A stretch of 64,000 bases of DNA from Streptomyces sp. GESEQ-35. Lineage in GTDB: Bacteria; Actinomycetota; Actinomycetes; Streptomycetales; Streptomycetaceae. The position numbers and the translations under genes are program-made. How positions within the stretch are numbered: the stretch's first letter is position 1; every line of letters starts with the position of its first letter. The notes below the pieces were generated by a model. That model saw only the letters and a list, made by a program, of their open reading frames with translations, did not search any database and was not told where the DNA came from. Location: the NCBI RefSeq assembly GCF_017948485.1, contig NZ_JAFFSX010000012.1, positions 235,479 to 299,478 of the forward strand. The letters are read 5' to 3'. Below, in pieces: positions 6,475 to 15,515 of the stretch.

Positions 6475-9234
6475 TCACGGTTTCAGCACCAGCGTGTCAT
6501 TCGTGCTCTCCTCGACCGCCTTGTCCGAGAAGGACCAGTCGAGCAGTTCGCCCTTGACCCATTTATCCGTCTGGTCGGTGTAGTGGGCGCTGTAGGCATG
6601 CCCCGAGGCACCGGTGAGGTTGATCCACTTCGACTCGTCGAGGTCGCCGAGGTTGACCACCATGCGCATGGACGGCACCCAGACGACGCCGTAGCCTCCG
6701 GCGGCGTTCCAGCCGGTCGCGTTGACCGTCGCCTCGCCTCCGCCGAGCCTCCAGGGGCCGCGGTTGAGGGCGTACTGAAGGAAGCCGGGGCCGTCGGTGC
6801 CCAGGGTCTGGTTCTTCAGGAACAGACGGTGCAGCCGGCCCCAGTTCCAGGTGTCGATGTCCTTGCCGAGCTTGGCGGTCAGCTCCCAGCGGGCGTCGAT
6901 CAACGCGCGCTTGAACAGCTCGTCGCGGTTGTCGGCGGCAGGGCGCGTGCCCGAGCGGGGCGTCTTCCACCAGTCGCTGTTCTCGTCGTCCATCAGATTG
7001 CGCACGACCTCGAACCAGCGGTCACCGCCGTCCGGCTGCGCCTGGTCGGCCTCGCGCTGACCGCACTCGCGCACCTTCTCGGTCTCGTCCGCGGGTCCAG
7101 TGGTGTTGACCGGGTCGACCCACAGGCACTGGCCCTCGACCCGAAGCTCCTTGGGCAGCTTGTTGCCGAAGGCGAGCTTGAGGATGTTGCGCCAGACCGA
7201 GTTGAAGTAGGCGGCCGCCGCCGAGTCGGCGTCCTGGGTGTAGTCCCAGCCTTCGAGGAGCTTCTGCGCCTCACGGACGTCCGGGTCATCTATGTCGATC
7301 TTCAGCAGCTGGGGCACGAGCAGCTTCGCGATCTCGCTGCTGTTGTCGAGCTGCATCTGGCGCATGTCGTCGGTGGAGATCTTGCCGCCGTCGTCGATCT
7401 TCGACTGGATCAGGTCGGTGATCCGCTGGCTGCGGGTGCCGTAGCCCCAGTCCGTGGTGAGCGTGTAGGGGTACTTGTCCTGGTCGACGACGGCCTGGTT
7501 GGCGGTGACGATGTAGCCGCGCTGCGGGTTGTACTCGTACGGCAGCTCGTCCTGCTCGATGTAGCCGGTCCACTGGTACTGGGGGTCCCAGCCCGGCGCC
7601 GGGAGCGAACCGTCGTCGGCCTTGGTGCGCTTGGGGATCCTGCCGGGCAGGGTGTAGCCGATGTTGCCCTGGGTGTCGGCGTAGACCAGGTTCTGCGAGG
7701 GCACCTCGAACAGTGCGGCCGCCTCGCGGAACTCGTTCCAGTCCGCCGCCTTGTCCATGGCGAACACGGCGTCCATGGTGGTGCCCGCGTCCAGGGCGGT
7801 CCAGCGCAGGGAGATGCCGTAGCCGTCCCCGCGGTCGGGGGCCGCGGCGTCGACGGTGGCCTTCTTGCCGACCTTCACCAGCTCGTCGTCACGGTCGGAC
7901 AGCAGGGGCCCGTTGTTGGTCTCACGGACGACGATCTTCTTGGGGCTACCGCCGGCGACCTTGATGGTCTCCTCGCGCGAGGTGAACGGCTTGACCTTGC
8001 CGTCGTACAGGTAGCCGTCGCCGGTCAGCTTCTCCAGGTAGAGGTCGGTGACGTCGACGCCGGAGTTGGTCATGCCCCAGGAGATGTCCTGGTTGTGGCC
8101 GATGACCACGCCGGGCATGCCCGCGAAGGTGTAGCCGCTGACGTCGTACTGGCACTTGGCGGAGACGCTGCGGCAGTGCAGGCCCATCTGGTACCAGACG
8201 GACGGCAGCGAGGCCGACAGGTGCGGGTCGTTGGCCAGCAGCGGCATGCCGGTGATGGTGTGCTTGCCGGAGACGACCCAGGCGTTGGAGCCGATGCCGT
8301 TGCCGTTCACGCCGACGGCCGTCGGGAGGTCTTCCAGGACCTCGGAGAGACCCGTCAGCTGGGTCTGGAGGGCCGAGGACGACGAGCCCGCGGACTGGCC
8401 CGTCGTGCCGCTCGTGGACGTCCCCGACGTGCCGCTCTCACCGTCGCTCTGCTCGAACGTCTGCGTGAGGTCGTCGTACTGGCCCTCCTGGACGATCGCC
8501 TTGTTCCGGTCGTACGGGTAGTCCGGGTACAGATCGGCGACCTGCTTGGGGCCCAGGCGACTGGTCATCAGGGCACGGTCGATCTCGTCCTGCATGTTGC
8601 CGCGCAGGTCCCAGGCCATCGCCTTCAGCCAGGCGATCGAGTCGACCGGGGTCCACTCCTCGGGCTTGTAGTCGTTGGTGAACCCGAGAGCCGCGTACTC
8701 CAGGGAGATGTCCTTGCCTTCCTTGCCCTTCAGGTAGGCATTGACTCCCTTGGCGTAGGCCTGGAGGTACGTCTTCGTGGCGGCCGACAGCTTGGTGTCG
8801 TACTCCTTCTTCGCCACGCGGTCCCAGCCCAGGGTGCGCAGGAACTCGTCGTTGTCGACCTGACCCTTGCCGAACATCTCCGACAGGCGCCCGGACGTCA
8901 TGTGGCGGCGCACGTCCATCTCGTAGAACCGGTCCTGCGCCTGGACATAGCCCTGCGCCATGAACAGGTCCTCGTCGGAGGAGGCGTAGATCTGCGGGAT
9001 GCCGTTGCCGTCGCGCTTGACGTCGACGGGTGCCGTCAGGCCGTCGAGCGTGAGTGAGCCCTTGGTCTGTGGGAAGGAGGCACGGACGGTGCTGACGGAC
9101 CAGTACCCCGCGAAGGCAACGCCTCCGACGACGGCCAGCACCAGGACGAGGACAATAAGACGGGCTTTGCGCCCCTTTTTCCTCCGGGACTTGCCGGGCT
9201 GCTGACCCGAAGAGGCGGTGGTATTGGGGGGCAT
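6475..9234 (-). CDS. Membrane-anchored penicillin acylase family (Ntn) hydrolase
   Basis: 919 residues from the ATG at 9234, preceded by AAGGACAG. A basic N-terminus and one membrane segment (about 26-43) anchor the protein with its body outside. The alpha-chain region contains GIPQIYASSDEDLFMAQGY and QDRFYEMDVRRH, typical of the family. A Ser/Gly/Thr-rich stretch (about 262-288) precedes GIGSNAWVVSG, whose Ser316 should become the N-terminal nucleophile of the beta chain after self-cleavage. Relatives cleave penicillins, acyl-homoserine lactones or cyclic lipopeptide acyl chains; the substrate here is unknown. Reading could extend 46 residues further upstream, but that part looks non-coding. 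It is convergent with the cyclo-ligase gene. Confidence 0.9.
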   Translation of the reverse strand: MPPNTTASSGQQPGKSRRKKGRKARLIVLVLVLAVVGGVAFAGYWSVSTVRASFPQTKGSLTLDGLTAPVDVKRDGNGIPQIYASSDEDLFMAQGYVQAQDRFYEMDVRRHMTSGRLSEMFGKGQVDNDEFLRTLGWDRVAKKEYDTKLSAATKTYLQAYAKGVNAYLKGKEGKDISLEYAALGFTNDYKPEEWTPVDSIAWLKAMAWDLRGNMQDEIDRALMTSRLGPKQVADLYPDYPYDRNKAIVQEGQYDDLTQTFEQSDGESGTSGTSTSGTTGQSAGSSSSALQTQLTGLSEVLEDLPTAVGVNGNGIGSNAWVVSGKHTITGMPLLANDPHLSASLPSVWYQMGLHCRSVSAKCQYDVSGYTFAGMPGVVIGHNQDISWGMTNSGVDVTDLYLEKLTGDGYLYDGKVKPFTSREETIKVAGGSPKKIVVRETNNGPLLSDRDDELVKVGKKATVDAAAPDRGDGYGISLRWTALDAGTTMDAVFAMDKAADWNEFREAAALFEVPSQNLVYADTQGNIGYTLPGRIPKRTKADDGSLPAPGWDPQYQWTGYIEQDELPYEYNPQRGYIVTANQAVVDQDKYPYTLTTDWGYGTRSQRITDLIQSKIDDGGKISTDDMRQMQLDNSSEIAKLLVPQLLKIDIDDPDVREAQKLLEGWDYTQDADSAAAAYFNSVWRNILKLAFGNKLPKELRVEGQCLWVDPVNTTGPADETEKVRECGQREADQAQPDGGDRWFEVVRNLMDDENSDWWKTPRSGTRPAADNRDELFKRALIDARWELTAKLGKDIDTWNWGRLHRLFLKNQTLGTDGPGFLQYALNRGPWRLGGGEATVNATGWNAAGGYGVVWVPSMRMVVNLGDLDESKWINLTGASGHAYSAHYTDQTDKWVKGELLDWSFSDKAVEESTNDTLVLKP

Positions 9235-9506
9235 CGCTGTCCTTGCTGTCCTTACGCGAGCGGCAGGGCCGGCTGTCCTTTTGAATGAGCGCTGGAGCAA
9301 CCATAGGCGCAGGGCCTGACGCCACTTGACGCGGAGTGGGCAACCGGGATGTACGGATGTTCGATCATGCACCCCGGAACGTCAAGAAATCGTCAAGAGT
9401 TAGGTAAGGTAATGAAGTAGTTGGGTGCGGAGCACTGTGACTTCGTGTCCGATGTACGTGAGCCCACGCGCGCGTGCCGTGTGTGAGCCAGGGAAGGGAA
9501 CGGCCG

Positions 9507-11012
9507 CTGACAGTCCACGATCTCAACGAACTCCTGCTCGTCTGCTCGCTCGTCCTGCTCGTCGCCGTCGCAGCGGTCCGGATCTCCTCGCGCAGCGGGC
9601 TCCCCGGCCTGCTCGTTTACCTGGGCATCGGCGTCCTCATGGGCCAGGACGGCATCGGCGACATCCACTTCAACGACGCCGAGCTGACCCAGGTGATCGG
9701 GTACGCGGCGCTGGTCGTGATCCTCGCCGAGGGCGGTCTCGGCACGAAGTGGAAAGAGGTCAAGCCCGCCCTGCCCGCCGCCACCGCGCTGGCGCTGGCG
9801 GGGACCGCGGCGAGCGTCGGGATCACAGCGGCGGCCGCGCACTATCTGATCGGGCTGGAGTGGCGGCAGGCGCTCATCGTCGGGGCGGTCGTGTCGTCGA
9901 CGGACGCGGCGGCGGTCTTCTCGGTGCTGCGGAAAATCCCCCTCCCCGCGCGCGTGACCGGCACGCTGGAGGCCGAGTCGGGCTTCAACGACGCCCCCGT
10001 GGTCATCCTGGTGGTCGCCTTCTCGACCGCGGGCCCGATCGAGCACTGGTACGTGCTGGTGGGCGAGATTCTCCTGGAGCTGGCCATCGGCGCCGCCATC
10101 GGTCTCGCGGTGGGCTGGCTGGGCTCCTGGGGGCTCAGACATGTGGCGCTGCCCGCCTCCGGCCTCTACCCGATCGCCGTCATGGCCATCGCCGTCACCG
10201 CGTACGCGGCGGGCGCCATGGCCCACGGCAGCGGCTTCCTCGGCGTGTACCTCGCCGCGATGATCATGGGCAACGCGAAGCTCCCGCACTGGCCCGCCAC
10301 GCTCGGCTTCGCCGACGGGCTCGGCTGGATCGCCCAGATCGGCATGTTCGTCCTGCTCGGCCTCCTGGTCACCCCGCACGAGCTGGGCGACGACATCTGG
10401 CCCGCGCTCGTCATCGGGCTGGTGCTGACGATGGTGGCCCGTCCGCTGAGCGTCGTGCTGTGCCTGACGCCGTTCCGGGTGCCGTGGCAGGAGCAGGCGC
10501 TGATGTCCTGGGCGGGGCTGCGCGGCGCCGTGCCCATCATCCTGGCGACCATCCCGATGGTGAACGGCGTGGAGGGCAGCCGCCGCATCTTCAACATCGT
10601 CTTCGTCCTCGTGGTCGTCTACACCCTGATCCAGGGTCCGACCCTGCCGTGGCTGGCCCGCAAGCTGCATCTGGGCGAGGAGGCCGAGGCCGCCGACCTC
10701 GGCATCGAGTCGGCGCCTTTGGAGCGGCTGCGCGGGCATCTGCTGTCCCTCTCGATCCCCGAGGGGTCGAAGATGCACGGCGTGGAGATCAACGAGCTGC
10801 GGCTGCCGGCCGGGGCCGCCGTCACGCTCGTCGTACGCGACGCAAAATCGTTCGTGCCCTTGCCCACCACCGTGCTGCGACGCGGGGACGAACTGCTCGT
10901 GGTCGCCACGGATCCGGTCCGGGACGCGGCGGAGCGGCGGCTGCGGGCCGTGGGACACGGCGGCAAGCTGGCCGGATGGCTGGGCACCAACGGCCGCGGC
11001 AATCACAGGTGA
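9507..11012 (+). CDS. Potassium/proton antiporter, CPA family with RCK-C domain
   Basis: About 501 residues. Some 12 hydrophobic segments span residues 1-395 with the CPA motifs LAEGGLGTKWKEVKPAL, SSTDAAAVFSVLRKI and the acidic ESGFNDAPVVI membrane motif. The C-terminal part (about 410-480) is an RCK/TrkA-C domain (HGVEINELRLPAGAAVTLVVRD), typical of nucleotide-gated K+/H+ exchangers of the NhaP2/CvrA type. The start is proposed as CTG 9507 because GGGAAGGGA lies 7 bp upstream; a GTG at 9483 in the same frame is the alternative. It should expel K+ and regulate cytoplasmic pH. No partner subunit is adjacent. Confidence 0.88.
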   Translation: MTVHDLNELLLVCSLVLLVAVAAVRISSRSGLPGLLVYLGIGVLMGQDGIGDIHFNDAELTQVIGYAALVVILAEGGLGTKWKEVKPALPAATALALAGTAASVGITAAAAHYLIGLEWRQALIVGAVVSSTDAAAVFSVLRKIPLPARVTGTLEAESGFNDAPVVILVVAFSTAGPIEHWYVLVGEILLELAIGAAIGLAVGWLGSWGLRHVALPASGLYPIAVMAIAVTAYAAGAMAHGSGFLGVYLAAMIMGNAKLPHWPATLGFADGLGWIAQIGMFVLLGLLVTPHELGDDIWPALVIGLVLTMVARPLSVVLCLTPFRVPWQEQALMSWAGLRGAVPIILATIPMVNGVEGSRRIFNIVFVLVVVYTLIQGPTLPWLARKLHLGEEAEAADLGIESAPLERLRGHLLSLSIPEGSKMHGVEINELRLPAGAAVTLVVRDAKSFVPLPTTVLRRGDELLVVATDPVRDAAERRLRAVGHGGKLAGWLGTNGRGNHR

Positions 11013-11247
11013 ACACCGCTATGGTGCTCGCTTTCACAGGTGCATCGAGCAGTGATCCCTGTACTATGAAGGCGCACTTTGATCGAACCAACTCTGCCTG
11101 ACGCAGAGCTGGCGCGACCGTATGGCGGCCGCGACGTCCTGAAGCAGTGGGCGCCGGTATCTACCGCAGTTCCGCGCAAGAGGACAGCTCTCGGCGCCGC
11201 CCCCGGCTGACGGGGCCGGGCCACCAGGTGGCAGAAAGGCACGGGCC

Positions 11248-12540
11248 GTGGCATCCACGGTCACCACCGAGCCGTCGAAGAACTCGCCGGCCTCCTCCCG
11301 CCCGGGCTACGGACAGCTGCTGCGCACCCGCGGCGCCTGGACGTTCCTGCTCCCCGGCTTCGCGGCGCGCCAGCCGTTCGCGATGCTCACCATCTCCATC
11401 GTGCTGCTCGTGCAGCACACCACCGGCTCGTACGGCACGGCAGGCGCCGTCGCCGCGGTCACCGGTGTCGCCATGGCGCTGTTCGCGCCCTACAGCGGGC
11501 GTCTCGCGGACCGCTACGGACAGCGCACCGTGCTGATCCCCGGCGTGCTGGTGCACACGGTGTCGGGCCTGACCCTGACGGCGCTCGCGCTCGCGGACGC
11601 ACCCCTGTGGGCGCTGTTCGCGGCGGCCGTGCCCACGGGCGCCTCCGTGCCGCAGATCGGGCCCATGGTGCGCGCCCGCTGGGGCGTGAAACTCCAGGGC
11701 ACGCCCCTGATGACGACCGCGGCGGCCTTCGAGTCCGTCACCGACGAGCTGACCTTCGTCTTCGGCCCCCTGCTGGCGACCGCCCTGTGCACCGCCGTCG
11801 ACCCGGCCGCGGGCCTGGTGACCGAGGCGTCACTGACGCTGATCGGCGGCCTGCTGTTCGCCGCCCAGAAGAGCACGCAGCCCCACGTCACAGTGGGCGG
11901 GCACGCGCGCGTGGAGCACAGTTCCGCGCTGCGTGTCCCCGGAGTACGCGTCCTGATCGTGACGTTCCTCGGCATCGGCGCCGTCTTCGGCGGCATGCAG
12001 GTCTCGCTGGCCGCGTTCAGCGAGTCGATCGGCGAACCCGGCCTGAACGGCGTCCTGTACGGCGTCTTCGCCGCGGGCAACATGCTCTCCGGACTCGTGT
12101 GCGGCGCGATCGCCTGGAAGGTCGCTCCGCAGCGTCGCCTCGTGGTGGCGTACGGCGCACTCGCGCTGACGGCCTCCGGACTGTGGGCCGCGCACTCCGT
12201 GCTGGTCCTCGCGGGCCTCGGCCTGCTCGTGGGCATGTCCATCGCGCCCGCGCTGATCACCGGCTACACGCTGGTCGAGGGCCTGGTCCCGGCCGGCGCC
12301 CGCACCGAGGCCTTCACCTGGCTGACCGGCGCGGTGGCGCTCGGGCAGGCCGCCGCCGTCACGGCTGCCGGACAGCTGGAGGACCGCTACTGGGACGGTG
12401 CGGGATTCCTCGTGCCGATGGGCGGCACGCTGCTCGCCCTGGCGACGCTGCTGGCGCTGCGTTCGCGGCTGGCGACGCGGCCCCGCAGCCGTACCGTCGC
12501 ACGTGGCGTCGGTCACCGCATGCCGGTGGCAGTGGACTGA
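11248..12540 (+). CDS. MFS transporter
   Basis: 430 residues, GTG start. Twelve hydrophobic segments are visible, and the loop after segment 2 has the MFS motif-A variant APYSGRLADRYGQR. The N-terminal 25 residues are polar. There is a long central loop (KSTQPHVTVGGHARVEHSS) between the two six-helix halves. Substrate is not predictable; such carriers in Streptomyces are usually exporters. It sits alone, 235 bp after the antiporter; that gap contains a short hairpin (CTCTGC...GCAGAG, 11092-11108) and nothing else I can name. The next gene, fmdB, has its own regulatory element. Confidence 0.8.
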   Translation: MASTVTTEPSKNSPASSRPGYGQLLRTRGAWTFLLPGFAARQPFAMLTISIVLLVQHTTGSYGTAGAVAAVTGVAMALFAPYSGRLADRYGQRTVLIPGVLVHTVSGLTLTALALADAPLWALFAAAVPTGASVPQIGPMVRARWGVKLQGTPLMTTAAAFESVTDELTFVFGPLLATALCTAVDPAAGLVTEASLTLIGGLLFAAQKSTQPHVTVGGHARVEHSSALRVPGVRVLIVTFLGIGAVFGGMQVSLAAFSESIGEPGLNGVLYGVFAAGNMLSGLVCGAIAWKVAPQRRLVVAYGALALTASGLWAAHSVLVLAGLGLLVGMSIAPALITGYTLVEGLVPAGARTEAFTWLTGAVALGQAAAVTAAGQLEDRYWDGAGFLVPMGGTLLALATLLALRSRLATRPRSRTVARGVGHRMPVAVD

Positions 12541-12570
12541 TCCCGAGGAATACGTCACTATGGACCGTCG

Positions 12571-12597
12571 TTAGCACTCACTGAGTGAGAGTGCCAG
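12571..12597 (+). promoter_or_regulatory. CIRCE-like HrcA operator upstream of fmdB
   Basis: TTAGCACTC-N9-GAGTGCCAG. The CIRCE consensus is TTAGCACTC-N9-GAGTGCTAA, so the left arm is 9/9 and the right arm 7/9, with the exact 9-nt spacer. It ends 10 bp before the GTG start of the FmdB gene and overlaps the ribosome-binding region (AGGAGGAAG), so HrcA binding would block initiation or early transcription. HrcA/CIRCE normally controls groES/groEL genes. Confidence 0.7.
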
Positions 12598-12607
12598 GAG
12601 GAAGACA

Positions 12608-12925
12608 GTGCCGACCTACCAGTATCAGTGCACCGAGTGCGGCGAGGGCCTCGAGGCGGTGCAGAAGTTCACCGACGATGCCCTGACCGAGTGCCCCAAC
12701 TGCCAGGGCCGCCTCAAGAAGGTGTTCTCCGCCGTCGGCATCGTCTTCAAGGGCTCCGGCTTCTACCGCAACGACAGCCGCGGCTCCTCGTCGAGCAGCG
12801 CTCCGGCCGCGTCGAAGTCGGCGACGTCCTCCTCGGACTCTTCGTCTTCCTCGACCACCTCGTCGTCCTCGGACACGAAGTCGTCGAGCACCGGCACCTC
12901 GTCCAGCAGCAGCTCCGCCGCGTAG
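12608..12925 (+). CDS. FmdB-family zinc ribbon protein
   Basis: 105 residues, GTG start with AGGAGGAAG upstream. The N-terminal zinc ribbon MPTYQYQCTECGE has cysteines at 8, 11, 29 and 32 (CTEC and CPNC), then the conserved KKVFSAVGIVFKGSGFY. From residue 60 on, the protein is almost entirely Ser with Ala/Thr/Lys, a disordered tail common in Streptomyces members. The biochemical role of this family is unknown; the name comes from formamidase and amidase loci. A CIRCE-like element covers its leader, suggesting heat-shock control. A hairpin follows the stop. Confidence 0.88.
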   Translation: MPTYQYQCTECGEGLEAVQKFTDDALTECPNCQGRLKKVFSAVGIVFKGSGFYRNDSRGSSSSSAPAASKSATSSSDSSSSSTTSSSSDTKSSSTGTSSSSSSAA

Positions 12926-12947
12926 GACGCGAAAGACTCGCTCACGG

Positions 12948-12975
12948 AACCCTGTCGTCGTACGACGACAGGGTT
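12948..12975. terminator. Palindromic hairpin after fmdB
   Basis: A perfect 28-nt palindrome (AACCCTGTCGTCGT and its complement) begins 22 bp after the fmdB stop. There is no U tract beyond TTT, but the stem is very stable, so it is a likely terminator separating fmdB from the MTA phosphorylase gene. Confidence 0.75.
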
Positions 12976-13032
12976 TCAGGCGTTTCCGGGGCCCCTCTCT
13001 GCACCCGGCCGGGGGCAGCTAGTGTGCTGGTC

Positions 13033-13866
13033 ATGGCGAACGCAGAGATCGGCGTAATCGGGGGCTCCGGCTTCTATTCGTTCCTCGACGACGTGACCGA
13101 GATCCAGGTGGACACCCCCTATGGGGCGCCCAGCGACTCACTGTTCCTCGGCGAGATCGCCGGGCGGCGGGTCGCCTTCCTGCCCCGGCACGGGCGCGGC
13201 CACCATCTGCCGCCGCACCGCATCAACTACCGGGCCAATCTGTGGGCGCTGCGGTCGGTCGGTGTGCGTCAGGTCCTCGGCCCGTGCGCGGTGGGCGGCC
13301 TGCGCCCCGAGTACGGGCCCGGCACGCTGCTGGTGCCGGATCAGCTGGTCGACCGTACGAAGTCCCGGGTGGGGACGTACTTCGACGGGCTTCCGCTGCC
13401 CGACGGCACCCTGCCGAACGTGGTGCACGTGTCCCTGGCCGACCCCTACTGCCCGACCGGGCGGGCGGCGGCGCTGAAGGCGGCGCGGGGGCGCGACTGG
13501 GAGGCGATGGACAGCGGCACTCTGGTCGTGGTCGAGGGACCGCGCTTCTCCACCCGTGCCGAATCGTTGTGGCACCGGGCGCAGGGCTGGGCCGTGGTGG
13601 GTATGACCGGGCACCCCGAGGCGGCGCTGGCCCGTGAACTCGAGCTCTGCTACACATCGTTGACCCTGGTCACCGACCTCGACGCCGGCGCCGAGACCGG
13701 CGAGGGCGTCTCGCACGACGAGGTTCTCCAGGTGTTCGCGGCCAATGTGGACCGGCTGCGGGGCGTGCTGTTCGACGCCGTCGCCGCGCTGCCCGCCACC
13801 GAGGAGCGGGACTGTCTGTGCACGACGGCGCTGGGTGGGATGGACCCCGGGTTTGAGCTGCCGTAG
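13033..13866 (+). CDS. mtnP: S-methyl-5'-thioadenosine phosphorylase
   Basis: 277 residues, family-typical. It splits methylthioadenosine (from polyamine or autoinducer chemistry) into adenine and methylthioribose-1-phosphate. Signatures are the phosphate-binding IGVIGGSGFY (6-15), PRHGRGHHLPPHRINYRAN, the base-binding VVVEGPRFSTRAES and the MTGHPEAALARELELCY segment. The C-terminus CLCTTALGGMDPGFELP has the paired cysteines seen in actinobacterial members. Alternative start GTG 13024 would add three residues. No other methionine-salvage gene is adjacent. Confidence 0.92.
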   Translation: MANAEIGVIGGSGFYSFLDDVTEIQVDTPYGAPSDSLFLGEIAGRRVAFLPRHGRGHHLPPHRINYRANLWALRSVGVRQVLGPCAVGGLRPEYGPGTLLVPDQLVDRTKSRVGTYFDGLPLPDGTLPNVVHVSLADPYCPTGRAAALKAARGRDWEAMDSGTLVVVEGPRFSTRAESLWHRAQGWAVVGMTGHPEAALARELELCYTSLTLVTDLDAGAETGEGVSHDEVLQVFAANVDRLRGVLFDAVAALPATEERDCLCTTALGGMDPGFELP

Positions 13867-14019
13867 CGGGGAAGGCATCGCGCTCAGGAGGGCGGAACTT
13901 CCCGTTCGGGTGAGGGAGTTGTCCACAACCCGCCAGTAGCCCACCGGGCTCAGCGAGCGGCGGCGCGAAGCCTCATCGTGGCGTGGAAAGCCGATTCCTC
14001 GTCACAGGTGGTGGCCCGC

Positions 14020-14598
14020 ATGTCCTTCGCTCCCTTCCCCTCCCCCTCTCCGATTTCGCCGCGTCCGCTCGGCACCGACGCCCCCGCCACATGCGAGGTG
14101 CCGCACTTCGCCCCCGTGCGGGTGCGCGGCGGGCGATATCAGCTGCGCCGTCTCGTACGGCACCGGAGGCGGGCCGTGGCGGCCGGCCTGGCCGTCACCG
14201 CCGCGGCGCTCGTGGCGGCCGGCCCCGGTGGGCCCGACCCCGCGCGCGGACATCCGGAGGGGAGTCCCCCGGCTCACGCGGAGTCGGCGGCCCGGCCCGA
14301 TCCCGTACGACAGGACCGCGCCGTCGAGTCGGTGGCGGCGCCGGTGCGGATCGCCGACGGAGAGACGGTCCGGCTGCTACGGCCCGGCGACCGGGTCGAC
14401 GTCATCGCCGCCGAGGAGACCGCGACGGGCGGTGATGCGCGGGTGGTCGCCCGTGGGGCGCGGGTGACGAAGGTGCCCGAGCCTGTGGACGGAGCCGCCG
14501 AGAGCGGGGCACTGGTCGTCCTCTCGGTGCCGCGCTCCACGGCGGCGCGTCTCGCCGGTGCGAGCGCGACGGCGCGTCTGGCGGTGACGCTGTGCTGA
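14020..14598 (+). CDS. CpaB/RcpC-like (SAF domain) membrane protein
   Basis: About 192 residues from ATG 14020. After a Pro/Ser-rich start, a basic stretch (RRLVRHRRR) precedes one membrane segment (AVAAGLAVTAAALVAAG). The extracytoplasmic part contains VRLLRPGDRVDVIAAEE, the hallmark of the CpaB/RcpC pilus-assembly SAF-like domain, and ends with VLSVPRSTAARLAG. CpaB proteins act in Flp/Tad pilus secretion, but no tad genes are near, so the role here is uncertain. It is followed 138 bp later by mscL. A GTG at 13978 is an alternative start. Confidence 0.65.
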   Translation: MSFAPFPSPSPISPRPLGTDAPATCEVPHFAPVRVRGGRYQLRRLVRHRRRAVAAGLAVTAAALVAAGPGGPDPARGHPEGSPPAHAESAARPDPVRQDRAVESVAAPVRIADGETVRLLRPGDRVDVIAAEETATGGDARVVARGARVTKVPEPVDGAAESGALVVLSVPRSTAARLAGASATARLAVTLC

Positions 14599-14736
14599 GT
14601 CAAGCGGCCCGCTTTCCGCGTGAGTTCGTGTCAAACCCCTCGTACGAGCTACCCAATTGGACACGGCCGCCTCGGGCTGACGTAGGTTGCGGAGCGTTTT
14701 GTTCCACAACCTGTGTGTGCGAGGAGAGGCTCCGCG

Positions 14737-15195
14737 GTGAGCGAGAAGAAGGAACCGAGCATCTGGGACGGCTTCAAGGCCTTCCTGATGCGCGGGAACG
14801 TCGTCGACCTGGCAGTTGCGGTGGTCATCGGTGCCGCCTTCACCAACATCGTCAATGCGGTGGTGAAGGGGATGATCAACCCGCTTGTCGGAGCGATCGG
14901 GACGAAGAACCTCGACAACTACAGCTCCTGTCTGAGCGACAACTGCCAGGGCGATCAGGGCATCCAGCTCCTGTGGGGCTCGGTCCTCGGCGCGGCCCTG
15001 AGCTTTGTGATCACCGCGGCGGTCGTCTACTTCCTGATGGTCCTGCCGATGGCGAAGTACCTGGCCCGGCTGGAGGCCCGCAGGAAGGCGAAGGAGGGCA
15101 CGCACGAGGTCATCGAGGTGACCGAGCTGGAGGTGCTCAAGGAGATCCGCGACGCTCTGGTCGCGCAGCGCGGCTCCGGGCACAACGAGCAGTAG
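14737..15195 (+). CDS. mscL: Large-conductance mechanosensitive channel MscL
   Basis: 152 residues from GTG 14737 with GAGGAGAGG upstream. The N-terminal amphipathic helix SIWDGFKAFLMRGNVVDLAV leads into transmembrane helix 1 with the glycine-rich pore lining VVIGAAFTNIVNAVVKG. A loop holding two cysteines (SSCLSDNCQGD) precedes helix 2 (about 75-100). The cytoplasmic C-terminal helix is Glu/Lys-rich. It forms a pentameric membrane-tension valve. The pair of loop cysteines could form a disulfide; that is inference only. Confidence 0.95.
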   Translation: MSEKKEPSIWDGFKAFLMRGNVVDLAVAVVIGAAFTNIVNAVVKGMINPLVGAIGTKNLDNYSSCLSDNCQGDQGIQLLWGSVLGAALSFVITAAVVYFLMVLPMAKYLARLEARRKAKEGTHEVIEVTELEVLKEIRDALVAQRGSGHNEQ

Positions 15196-15247
15196 CGGCG
15201 ACGGTTCGCGAGGTCCGGCGGGCGGGTGCCTGCTGGTGCCGCCGGGC

Positions 15248-15430
15248 TCAGAGGTGGTGCGGCGGCTTCTCGTCGAGGAAGCGCTTGAGGTCGGCCGCGC
15301 TGCTGCCGTCGGCGCCGGGCCGCTCGCCCCAGCCACGGTCCGTGTCGTCCGACGACTGCTGGTCCAGCGGGTCGTCGAAGATCAACGCGGGCTTCGGGGC
15401 GTGCTGCTCGGGCTCGGGGGCGGTGCTCAT
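15248..15430 (-). CDS. Small conserved Streptomyces-type protein, unknown function
   Basis: 60 residues from ATG 15430, with GAAGGC just upstream. The sequence is very acidic and polar (PALIFDDPLDQQSSDDTDRGW) and ends in AADLKRFLDEKPPHHL. The reading frame extends further upstream, but without conserved features. High third-position GC and a good start support a real gene. No domain recognised. It lies between mscL and ltrA, convergent to mscL and divergent from ltrA; the divergent region holds a Rex-like operator that may serve both promoters. Confidence 0.6.
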   Translation of the reverse strand: MSTAPEPEQHAPKPALIFDDPLDQQSSDDTDRGWGERPGADGSSAADLKRFLDEKPPHHL

Positions 15431-15515
15431 GCCTTCAGGGTACGGCGCCGGAGCGGCCGGCGGACCGGGCGGACCGTTGCGCACGGAAGGAGAGCGGCTT
15501 CCGAGCCCACGGGTG

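Noticed and set aside
6436..9057. Long plus-strand frame (873 codons)
   Set aside because: Antisense shadow of the penicillin-acylase-like gene, no domain.
9400..9418. TTAGGTAAGGTAATGAA resembling an iron (DtxR/IdeR) box
   Set aside because: Only about 10 of 19 consensus positions match and there is no right-arm symmetry.
11041..11110. Possible promoter TTCACA...TACTAT before the MFS gene
   Set aside because: Spacing of 23 bp is outside the usual range.
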